Assembly: GCF_027923225.1 (NCBI RefSeq)
Contig: NZ_BSDI01000028.1
Coordinates: 21,941 to 85,940, forward strand
Source: Phytohabitans aurantiacus
GTDB lineage: Bacteria > Actinomycetota > Actinomycetes > Mycobacteriales > Micromonosporaceae
Direction: 5' to 3'
Length of the DNA: 64,000 nt
This document shows, in pieces, positions 1 through 7,377 of this stretch. Under the pieces are notes generated by a model that saw only the letters and a program-made list of their open reading frames with translations, was not told the origin of the DNA and searched no databases. Numbering within the stretch: position 1 is the stretch's first letter; every line of letters starts with the position of its first letter. The translations under genes and the position numbers were made by a program.

Positions 1-1
1 G

Positions 2-2857
2 ATGCTCCGGCTCGACTCGGTCTTGCCGGGCAGCCCAGTGCCGACCCATGCGCTCGAGCAAATGATCCAGAGGATCATGCCGGCAGATAGTGACGACGCC
101 GTCGTCGTGGGGCGGACGCCAGTGGTCCAAATGGAGGAATTCCTGGGTCTCCAAGCGTGGCCGACGGTCGAGGTGATCGAATTGGCCGGCTCGATACTCG
201 CGCCGGTCGAGGCGAGCCGGGCAGGGGCGCCGCGTGGGCTCCTGTCTACCGCCCAGCCCGACGGGATCGGAACCCTTGGCTGGTTCGAGCGAATCGCGGC
301 CGGTCGCCAGGTACGGCTGCTGGTGGTCGACTGTCAAACTGCCGCGGAGGCGGCTGCTGCTCGGCTGCTCGCGGCAGAGCTGACCGCACGCGGTGGGGCA
401 GCGGTCGTCGTCGCGGACCGAGTGTCGCCGTATGCCCTCTTCTCGCTCTACATCCGGATCATCCATGACCAACCGCTGGATATGGCCGCCGGGACCGTTG
501 CGCCCGGCCTCGGGCTCACGGTTGGTCGTCACGGGGAGGAGGCGCTACGCATCTCCCGAGTAGTGACTGACCTGTACGACCTATCGAAGCGGCTGATCGA
601 CCCGGGCGACGACGCCGGGGTGCGCGCGCTCCGCCGCACGCTCGAGCGGGCAGACCGGCTAGCCGACTTCGATACGTTGGCTCAGACGCTGCCGGACTTC
701 AGCTATGAGTCCGCACGGTACGACATGGAAAGTGGCGGCTTCGTGCCGGTGTCCCGGCACCTTGCCTGGGTCCGCTCGATGTCCAGGATCGGTCGCATCG
801 GTACGGGTGGCCGCGTCGTCGACCCGCCCCTGACACGGATTCGCGAGGCGCCAACCCCCGGCACCCCGCCGCGCTTCTTCAATGTCGGTCTGCACACTGA
901 GGAGGAATCGCCGCAACTGGTCGCGCCGACGGGTCACTCGCTGCTCCGCGCCCGACCGTATCTTCTCGGCGTCAACGTGGGGCCTCAGGATCCCGACCGC
1001 ACGCCCACCGGCGCGCTGGCACTGGTGGAAGAGGTGTTCGCGTGGGAGCCGGGTCAGCAGGGTGCCTGGGCAGAGGTCGCCGTAGTCGGCATCGACTTCG
1101 ACGTCGTCGGCGAGCCTGTGCAGCAGTTGTGGGTGCCGCGCTACGAGCCCAGTCAACAAATCTTCTTCACCGTCGTCCCCCGCCGTGCCGGCGCCAGTGC
1201 ACTACGGGTCTGTCTATACGTCGGGACGAACATCGTGCAGTCCGTGCGGCTCGCCGCGCTCGTCGACGACGCGACCGGCGAGCAGGAGCCGGATCCGGCC
1301 GAGCTGGCTCGCCTGCTCGATTTGTCTGAGCATGACGTGGCAGATGCTTCCTGGCGGACCCGGCTGGAGTATGCCACCCGCAACCTGAGCGACATGGCGG
1401 CGCCGTCCAACGACCGCGCCCTAAGCCTCGTCGTCAACGACCTGGTCGGCCGGAGCGTGGTGACAGTCAAGGGCCAGGACCTGCTACTCACCGAGGTCCG
1501 GACCGACGCGGACCTGCCTAAGCTCGTCACCGACGTCCGGCAGGCGCTGGAGGATCTGTCGACGCCCCCGGCCGAGCCGGGAGTGCTGGAGGAGCATCGC
1601 TCCTATGGGTATGGCGTGGGCGAGGACTCGAACGCCGGGAAGCCGGAACGATTCGATGTTGATCTGGTCCGGCTCGCGGAGGTTGGGTGGAATCTCTTCG
1701 ACGCCGTCGTGCCCGGGGACAAACAAAGCAGAGAGCGGATCGCGGAGCTGCTCGACCTCGACCCTCGACCGATCCACATCGCGCACGTCTATCTGCACAA
1801 CGTGATCCCCTGGGCGGCGGCCTACGACCGCGTCTACGAACCTCCGCAGAGGCGGCGTCGCTCGGGCGGACAACCAGTTGCACACGGCACCTGCCCGGCC
1901 GGGCTGCCCGGTCCGGACGGGCAGATGCCGCCGGGGCGCTGCGGTGAGCTGCCCGGTTGCCTGCTGGCTGGCCCCGAGGAGGAGCGCCGGTCGTTGGCGC
2001 AGGCGACCGGGGCACCCTTGTACATCGAAAGCACCGTCGTCTGCGCCCGCCGCTTCTGGGGGTTCCGGCATCAGATCGAGCTGCCCGTGCAGCAGGTGAC
2101 TACGACCGGTGCGACCATCCCGGAAGCCGCTCGGGATCTGCGCGGGTCGCCCATGCTCCAGATGGTGGTCGGCATGAACGCGGGCCTTCCGAATGCGGCG
2201 AAGCATCTTGATTGGCTGAAGAAGACTGTGACCACCACTTCCCGCATGGCCGAGATCGTCGCGGAGGCGTACGACGCGGACGACGTCAAGGACAGTCTCA
2301 AGGCGGTCGACCTCGACATCGTTTACCTCTACTGCCACGCTGACGGGGGAGTTGGGACCGGCATCGAACCACCGATCCTCCGGTTCCAGATGGAAGGTGA
2401 CGACGAACGCTCCCTCCAGGCCGCAGACCTCCACGCGGATGCGTGGCTGCACCGGCCACTCATCGTGCTGAACGGATGCCGGACGGCGGCGTTCCGCCCG
2501 GATGCCCTGAGCCCGTTCCTTCGTAAACTCGTCCAGGACCGAATGGCCGGGGCACTGCTCGGCACCGAAATCTCAGTTTGGGAGCAGCTCGCGACTGAGG
2601 TGGGTGCCAAGTTCCTCCATGCATTCCTGGACGGACAGACCGCCGGCGCCGCGCTCCTGAAAATTCGACAGGATCTGCTGGCGCGCCGCAACCCACTCGG
2701 CCTCGCGTACACGCTCTACGCGGACGTCAACTTCGCCCTGGCGACACCGGACCGGCCGGACCCCCTCTACCTCGTCGGCGTAGAACCGGTGACCTCAACC
2801 CCTGCGTCCGAGCCCGCGTTGGCATCCAATCAGGCTCAGGTCATCGCGCTGGCGTGA
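2..2857 (+). CDS. CHAT-domain (caspase-like) protein, large
   Basis: A 951-residue reading frame begins at the window edge, so the true start may lie upstream. The last ~200 residues look like a CHAT cysteine-protease domain. A predicted strand ends in YCHADGG (His779), and about 45 residues later a second strand ends in LNGCRTA (Cys826), followed by a helical segment typical of the family; these would be the His/Cys dyad. The N-terminal ~700 residues are unrecognised and contain a Cys/Pro-rich loop near residues 625-655. CHAT proteins usually act as proteases in regulated cell-death or stress responses. Here it sits beside integrase and IS scars, which fits an accessory gene. The fold call is fairly good. 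Substrate and role are unknown. Confidence 0.75.
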   Translation: MLRLDSVLPGSPVPTHALEQMIQRIMPADSDDAVVVGRTPVVQMEEFLGLQAWPTVEVIELAGSILAPVEASRAGAPRGLLSTAQPDGIGTLGWFERIAAGRQVRLLVVDCQTAAEAAAARLLAAELTARGGAAVVVADRVSPYALFSLYIRIIHDQPLDMAAGTVAPGLGLTVGRHGEEALRISRVVTDLYDLSKRLIDPGDDAGVRALRRTLERADRLADFDTLAQTLPDFSYESARYDMESGGFVPVSRHLAWVRSMSRIGRIGTGGRVVDPPLTRIREAPTPGTPPRFFNVGLHTEEESPQLVAPTGHSLLRARPYLLGVNVGPQDPDRTPTGALALVEEVFAWEPGQQGAWAEVAVVGIDFDVVGEPVQQLWVPRYEPSQQIFFTVVPRRAGASALRVCLYVGTNIVQSVRLAALVDDATGEQEPDPAELARLLDLSEHDVADASWRTRLEYATRNLSDMAAPSNDRALSLVVNDLVGRSVVTVKGQDLLLTEVRTDADLPKLVTDVRQALEDLSTPPAEPGVLEEHRSYGYGVGEDSNAGKPERFDVDLVRLAEVGWNLFDAVVPGDKQSRERIAELLDLDPRPIHIAHVYLHNVIPWAAAYDRVYEPPQRRRRSGGQPVAHGTCPAGLPGPDGQMPPGRCGELPGCLLAGPEEERRSLAQATGAPLYIESTVVCARRFWGFRHQIELPVQQVTTTGATIPEAARDLRGSPMLQMVVGMNAGLPNAAKHLDWLKKTVTTTSRMAEIVAEAYDADDVKDSLKAVDLDIVYLYCHADGGVGTGIEPPILRFQMEGDDERSLQAADLHADAWLHRPLIVLNGCRTAAFRPDALSPFLRKLVQDRMAGALLGTEISVWEQLATEVGAKFLHAFLDGQTAGAALLKIRQDLLARRNPLGLAYTLYADVNFALATPDRPDPLYLVGVEPVTSTPASEPALASNQAQVIALA

Positions 2858-2883
2858 GAGTGTGACCAGGCAGGCGACGATCG

Positions 2884-3066
2884 TCAACGCGCTGCGATAG
2901 ACGCCGTCCGCCCACGGATACGCGCGAGGGCGTTGACGGCGGCGTCTTCCGTGCCGGGCAGGGTGTGCAGGTACTTGCCCGTTGTGCTGATGCTGCCGTG
3001 CCCGAGTCGTTCCTTGACCACCTGAAGATCGGCGCCACCGGCCACGAACCATGAGGCGTGTGTGCC
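2884..3066 (-). pseudogene. Tyrosine integrase C-terminal fragment
   Basis: Read on the minus strand, this stretch encodes only the end of a tyrosine recombinase: an ASWFVAGGADLQ segment, then LGHGSISTTGKYLHT with the catalytic His and Tyr, then a short tail. The DNA and protein are nearly the same as the end of the intact integrase at 11322-12665. Homology stops abruptly upstream at about 3066, so the Arg-containing N-terminal two thirds are missing. It is a relic of a second integrase copy and can have no activity. It lies just after the CHAT gene stop and on the opposite strand. Confidence 0.8.
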
Positions 3067-3329
3067 TTCTGCCCGCAGTCGCTGTGTCGCTGTATGGGAG
3101 ATGGAGGTTTGTTGGCCCTCCGGAACCGGCGTGCGGACGCAGGTTTCAAACCACCACGAGGGGTGTTGGCTGAAGACCGTCGTCCTGAGCGTCGTTGGAA
3201 AAGGCGTGGCTGTGACTGCGTCAGGTGTGGACCGGGAAGATGAGTGAGGTTCCACCCCGGGACCGGATACCGGGGTTTCAAGCCACGAGGCGATGGGCTG
3301 ACGGTGGCAGACACGGGTTTCTTACGGGG

Positions 3330-3600
3330 TGCGGTGGTTAAGTGTCGAGTGTAGACGGTCGTGGTTGTAGTAGCCGAGGTAGGCGAACACGGCCTGGCGG
3401 GCGTCGGCGGGTGACCCACACCCGGGTGCCGATCTCGGCTTTCAGGGTGGCGAAGAGAGCGACTCGGCGACGGCGTTGTCGTAGGCAGGGCCCGACCCGG
3501 CCCATCGGCGCGCGCATCCGCAGCCGCGTCAGTGTCGCCCGGAACTCGGCCGAGGTGTACCGGCTGCCGCGGTCGGTCAACGCTTTGATCGACTTCCTGT
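3330..3600 (-). pseudogene. IS3-family transposase (rve domain) remnant
   Basis: The minus strand carries broken pieces of an IS3-type OrfB integrase domain. In one frame there is TDRGSRYTSAEF (the DRGSQYTS signature with a catalytic Asp). In a shifted frame there is an AESLFATLKAEIGT-like piece with the family Glu, and then a YLGYYNHDRLHST-like C-terminal end. At least two frameshifts separate the pieces, so no working transposase is possible. Upstream of the break (3600-3718) the frame continues into unrelated sequence. It marks past insertion activity at this edge of the island. Confidence 0.75.
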
Positions 3601-3718
3601 ACTGGCCGATCGTCGACTCCATGTAGCCGGCCGCCCGCGACTCCGCGACAACAACCGACCCGATCCCTGCGACCGTCACATCCATGGCCGTCTCCTCTCC
3701 GCAGCGCGAAATGGACAC
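3600..3718 (-). pseudogene. Possible recombinase N-terminal stub
   Basis: In frame with the start of the IS3 remnant lies a ~40-residue stub with AAGYMESTIGQYRKSIKAL. This resembles the SAM-like core-binding start of actinobacterial tyrosine recombinases. It then runs straight into the transposase signature, as if the insertion had truncated a recombinase gene. The assignment rests on one short segment only. Confidence 0.35.
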
Positions 3719-3826
3719 GGCGGACGGTAGCCGCCAACCGCAGGATCGTTAAGCCGAGAAATCAGACCCAGCAGCGCTCCTACCAGGCCGTCCCACGATC
3801 CCTCGGCTTATCCCAAAGCTCGGCAT

Positions 3827-3862
3827 GATCGGAGTTAAACCGAAATCGGTTTAACTCCGATC
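3827..3862. repeat. 17-bp perfect inverted repeat, 2-nt loop
   Basis: Two 17-bp arms, GATCGGAGTTAAACCGA and its exact complement, are separated by AA. The hairpin lies between two IS remnants of opposite orientation. It could be two abutting IS ends or a terminator-like cruciform. No U-tract follows it. Confidence 0.8.
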
Positions 3863-3949
3863 ACGGCCCAATACGCCTCCGCCGCGTTCGCCGCCGCTTG
3901 CCAAGCCGCCGGCGTGCGCCAATCGATGAGCGCGATCGGCTCCAGCGCG

Positions 3950-4167
3950 GACAACGCCGCCGCGAATCCTTCAATGCCACCTTCAAACGCGAAACCCTGC
4001 AAGGCCGCCGCGCGTTCACCGACGAACGCGAAGCCCGACTGACCGCCTGCCGGTGGCTGCACCCCTGCAACACGCTCCGCCGCCACTCACGCCTCGGACA
4101 CCAATCCCCGATCGCCTACGAGAACACCCTCAATACAACATCAACTATGCTGGCATCAGCCGCATAA
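3950..4167 (+). pseudogene. IS3-like transposase C-terminal remnant
   Basis: Residues reading FNATFKRETLQGRRAFTDE and later RRHSRLGHQSPIAYE match the conserved end of IS3-group OrfB proteins: the catalytic-Glu helix is followed by the R-H-S-x-L-G-x-x-S-P motif. The sequence has a natural TAA stop at 4165. Nothing of the upstream DDE domain is present, so it is a truncated remnant. It points the opposite way from the remnant at 3330-3600 and is probably a different element. Confidence 0.75.
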
Positions 4168-4285
4168 CCCCGTGTCTGATCAACGCCCTCTCAAACACGC
4201 ACTTAGCCGCGTTGGTCACTGTCACCCTCCAGGTCACCCGTTCGATGTCCTTGCCTTCCTTGGCGTCGCCTTTTCGCCGGCCGGG

Positions 4286-4954
4286 CTACAACGCGGCCTC
4301 GCCCGTCGCCGCGGTCAGCATGTGCACTGCGGCCCGCAGGCATAGGCCTTGGACGCATACCTCGATCGCGTCCAGAGTCTCGTCCAGCAACAGCGCATCT
4401 CGGTGGGCCACTGCCCGCGGTAGCTTGGCCGAGGATGCCCACAGCAGCCGGGAGTAGCTTGCCGTTGACGTCGGTATGGCGTCGGCGGCACGGCGGATGT
4501 GGACCCCGTACGTCAAGATCGCCGTCCACTCGATCTCCCCCGTGCCGAGGGGGTCTTCCACCGCGTCCAGCGCAAGAAACCGCGGCACTGCCACGGCCTC
4601 GAACCGGCCGTCGACGAGTGAGTCGGCGAGCCCTAGCTTGCGGCCAAACAATGATTCCACTGCGAATGGGTGCGCCGATCCGAGATACCCGCCCCTGCCT
4701 ACCACGAATTCGGGCCCGTTGACCGGGTAAATCCCTATGCATGCAACTGGTTCGGGCATGTCCGCCGTAAGCAGGCCGAATACATCGGCGGGCAGTCGAA
4801 GGGTGGGCGTGCTTAGCACGCCAGGATGGCGTGGAGAGAGTGCCGACGGTCTCCGTACGCCGAGCAGCACCATGCCGGGGTTCGCCTCATCCGCCACGAC
4901 GACCGAGATCACGCCGACCGGGTCGTCGACCGCCGAACCGTTGCCGACCTTCAC
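4286..4954 (-). CDS. NUDIX-like protein, degenerate box
   Basis: This 222-residue protein starts at GTG 4954. The start shares a GTGA overlap with the stop of the upstream gene and has a GGGAGAG ribosome site. The first ~40 residues (ISVVVADE...VLLGVRRPS) look like the opening strands of a NUDIX fold. Residues ~95-108 (FAVESLFGRKLGL) sit where the NUDIX box should be, but they lack the REUXEE glutamates that bind metal. It may therefore bind a nucleotide without hydrolysing it. It is the last gene of a four-gene minus-strand operon with the 430-aa NUDIX-like protein, a membrane protein and an HD hydrolase. The fold call is tentative. Confidence 0.6.
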   Translation of the reverse strand: MKVGNGSAVDDPVGVISVVVADEANPGMVLLGVRRPSALSPRHPGVLSTPTLRLPADVFGLLTADMPEPVACIGIYPVNGPEFVVGRGGYLGSAHPFAVESLFGRKLGLADSLVDGRFEAVAVPRFLALDAVEDPLGTGEIEWTAILTYGVHIRRAADAIPTSTASYSRLLWASSAKLPRAVAHRDALLLDETLDAIEVCVQGLCLRAAVHMLTAATGEAAL

Positions 4955-6243
4955 CGCTGCTCTCCCGGCCGGGGCTTGGGCAGGACGTTCGCCAGGAGCC
5001 ACCCCTGCTGGAGGCGGAGAAACCGGTTGAGCCGGTTGACGTACGGATCCTGGTAGAGCATCGCGACCGGGATGGGGCGCATGTCGCTGCTCCAGCCCTC
5101 CACGATGTCGAGCTCGTCGATATCCTCGTCCTGAATCAGGTCTAGGCGGAAGACGGCGAAGCCCAGGTGCGTGCCGTCTTCCCGGTTGACCAGACGGTAG
5201 CCGTGGAACTGGAGTCGATCGAAGTCAACGTTTAATCCGCACGAGATAAACAGCTCGCGTTGTGCCGCCTCGGCGAAGAACTGTTGCTGCAACAGCAGCC
5301 GCTCGGGCCGGCCCGCCGCCCGCCAGATCTGCTCCCGGGCCCGTACGTCGTCGGGATCGAGCGGGCCAGGGACCTTCTTGATCCAGTCAACGAGGTCCTC
5401 CACGATGACGTGCTCACTGACCAACGAGAGCCGGTCAAAGTCGTCGATCGAGTTGGATCGGTCCCGGTTCTTCAATATAACCACCGAGCCTTGTGACGTC
5501 TGCCCGCAGACGGCGACCACGACGGCAGGCTCGGTTTCGTGCGGCTCCAGCCTGCGCTCCTTGCTAAGCCGCCAGATCCGTGGCGTGAAGGCGTTGGCAT
5601 CGTCGCCGGGTTCCCACTTAGGCCCGTAGCAACGGACCTGGCGGATCTCCCATCGACGGCTGCCGGGCAGAAGCTTGTCGAGCACGTGCCGCTGGACGGC
5701 AGCCGTCTGATCCGGGTCAAGGGGAGCGACTGTGAGGATTCCCTCCACCGGATAACCGGCCGCAGGTATATAGGTCAGGCTCGTCGCCCGGTAGTCGGCA
5801 TCCTTACGGACGAGAATGGTGCAGCCGCCGGCATCGTACTGATACAGGTAGATCTTTAAATTGTCCCGGTTGGCGCTATCATCCCGATTCGGTACCACCC
5901 AGTTACGCATGCCGAACAGACCGGCGATCCACCGCTGGATGCGCGGGGCCATCGCCGCACCCGTGTTCTTCGCGTCCCGTTCGGGAACGAGATAGTGAAC
6001 GGTCTTCGCCGGCGGCGGATTGCCGGCCTCCACACGCTGGTGTTGTAGTGTGATGAGCCGACGGGAGCATTCCCAGGGCATCACGCCCACGATGAAGACC
6101 TCGCTGGCATCCAGCATCTCGTTGAGAAGAACGTCGATGCCGGGACTGATCCGGGCGTGTACGGAGATCGTGGGTGCTTCGCGCTGTCGTGGAGTTGACG
6201 CGCCCTTGGCTGCCCGGACCTCGGGTGATTCGTATGTTGTCAT
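4951..6243 (-). CDS. Unknown protein with NUDIX-like C-terminus
   Basis: A 430-residue protein, started here at ATG 6243, 7 nt after the preceding gene's stop; further upstream the frame would run into that gene. The N-terminal half has a SEVFIVGVMPWECSRRL segment after ~50 residues, which I cannot place. From about residue 240 the sequence AVVVAVCGQ...VVILKNRDRS begins a domain that looks like a NUDIX fold. Residues ~322-340 (AEAAQRELFISCGLNV) align with a NUDIX box that kept the RE pair but lost the EE pair. The protein is probably cytoplasmic, with no signal peptide or membrane helix. Translation is coupled to the next gene by a GTGA overlap, so the two NUDIX-like proteins may work as a pair. 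I know of no named family for the whole protein. Confidence 0.6.
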   Translation of the reverse strand: MTTYESPEVRAAKGASTPRQREAPTISVHARISPGIDVLLNEMLDASEVFIVGVMPWECSRRLITLQHQRVEAGNPPPAKTVHYLVPERDAKNTGAAMAPRIQRWIAGLFGMRNWVVPNRDDSANRDNLKIYLYQYDAGGCTILVRKDADYRATSLTYIPAAGYPVEGILTVAPLDPDQTAAVQRHVLDKLLPGSRRWEIRQVRCYGPKWEPGDDANAFTPRIWRLSKERRLEPHETEPAVVVAVCGQTSQGSVVILKNRDRSNSIDDFDRLSLVSEHVIVEDLVDWIKKVPGPLDPDDVRAREQIWRAAGRPERLLLQQQFFAEAAQRELFISCGLNVDFDRLQFHGYRLVNREDGTHLGFAVFRLDLIQDEDIDELDIVEGWSSDMRPIPVAMLYQDPYVNRLNRFLRLQQGWLLANVLPKPRPGEQR

Positions 6244-6250
6244 GGTGGGC

Positions 6251-6622
6251 CTAGCGCTTTCCGCGCGATATGCGGCTGACTTCAGTGATTGCGTTCTGCC
6301 AGGCAGGAAAGAGGTCGTCTTCGGACGCGCCGACGTCACCAGCGGCTTTGACAAGGTCTGTACAGGCCCGGCGGGCCACGTCGTCGCGTAGCCGGATGCC
6401 CAGGATGTAGAGCCTGCGGCGTGCGGGGCTGAACGAACCGGTCAGTAGAGCGTCGATAGGCTTGGGTTCACTAAGCAGGTCGAGAATGCTATCCGCGACC
6501 TCGCGCTGTGCTTGCTTCGTCGCGCCGAGGCGTGTGAGCGAGGCCGCGATCACGGGTGCCAACAACCCTATAGTTGCGCCGATCATCCCGGCGGCGAGCG
6601 TTACAAGTGGCGACTGCGACAT
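6251..6622 (-). CDS. Small single-pass membrane protein
   Basis: A 123-residue protein. ATG 6622 is preferred because GAGGGG lies 7 nt upstream; a GTG at 6628 is the alternative. Residues ~5-25 (LVTLAAGMIGATIGLLAPVIAA) form one hydrophobic helix. The rest is a charged, mostly helical cytoplasmic tail with an arginine-rich patch (SPARRRLYILGIRLRDDVARR). No family is recognised. One-helix proteins with helical tails occur as effectors or scaffolds in nucleotide-signalling loci, but that is only an analogy. It lies 22 nt after the HD gene and 7 nt before the next gene, so co-transcription is likely. Confidence 0.65.
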   Translation of the reverse strand: MSQSPLVTLAAGMIGATIGLLAPVIAASLTRLGATKQAQREVADSILDLLSEPKPIDALLTGSFSPARRRLYILGIRLRDDVARRACTDLVKAAGDVGASEDDLFPAWQNAITEVSRISRGKR

Positions 6623-6644
6623 GCCCACCCCTCGTCTAGCGTTA

Positions 6645-7247
6645 TCAGGTCAGATAACCCCGTGCCTGCGCACTAGAGATCATTTGCTCGGCGATCTCCC
6701 GTAGTCGCCCCGCTGCGCCATGGCTCCGTAGTCGGGTTCTGACCTTCTCAGCGGCCACGCGATGTGCTACCCACGACGACTGTTCCGGATTACTGAAGTT
6801 CTGCGCGATCGGCAGCAGGGCATCGAGTCCTTTGACGAATCGTGCGGTCGCGGTTTCCTGCGCCTCGTATTCCTGCCAACAGTCCACGAGTCGCTGAATA
6901 GCCTTCGCGTCCGTGCTTTCCCGCAGCCGCTTCATGGCGGTGTGCTCGCGCTCATGTTGCCCAGCCTTCCCATCGCCGAAGGCAAACGTGTCACCTACGA
7001 AGCGCTCGACAACATCGTGGACCACAGCGAGCAGTACAGCATGGCCTAGATCGATGTCTTCGTCAGCAAAATCCTGGAGCAGCAGCGCGGCGATAGCAAC
7101 GTGCCATGAATGCTCGGCCACACGTTCTCGTCGGCTGCCCACGGTCAGCGGGTTCTGCCGTTCAAGGTCCTTCAGGGCGTCTAGGTCGAGCACGAATCTC
7201 AATTCCTCGGGAAGCTCGACAGCCGAAGACTGCGTTGACTCACTCAT
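6645..7247 (-). CDS. HD-domain phosphohydrolase (YfbR/HDDC2-like)
   Basis: A 200-residue protein. ATG 7247 is chosen because AAGGGA lies about 9 nt upstream. It carries the HD metal-binding pattern: RVAEHSWHVA supplies the first His, VVHDVVERFVGD supplies the His-Asp pair, and a later segment, YEAQETATARFVKGLD, contains the final Asp. This order and spacing match YfbR/HDDC2 proteins, which remove phosphate from 5'-deoxynucleotides. It is the first gene of the minus-strand operon and faces the divergent kinase/nucleotidyltransferase fusion gene, with a 130-bp gap holding both promoters. Its context suggests it acts on the nucleotide handled by the neighbouring enzymes. The actual substrate is unknown. 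Confidence 0.8.
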   Translation of the reverse strand: MSESTQSSAVELPEELRFVLDLDALKDLERQNPLTVGSRRERVAEHSWHVAIAALLLQDFADEDIDLGHAVLLAVVHDVVERFVGDTFAFGDGKAGQHEREHTAMKRLRESTDAKAIQRLVDCWQEYEAQETATARFVKGLDALLPIAQNFSNPEQSSWVAHRVAAEKVRTRLRSHGAAGRLREIAEQMISSAQARGYLT

Positions 7248-7377
7248 TCTGTATCCCTTGATCGACGACCAAGCTAATGGTAGGTGCTTTGACTTCACCC
7301 TGGTCCTTGATCGTCATTCGGACGGGTGGGCGGTACGCCGAAATATCCCACTGTCGCGGTGACGGAGCGCAGCGTCA

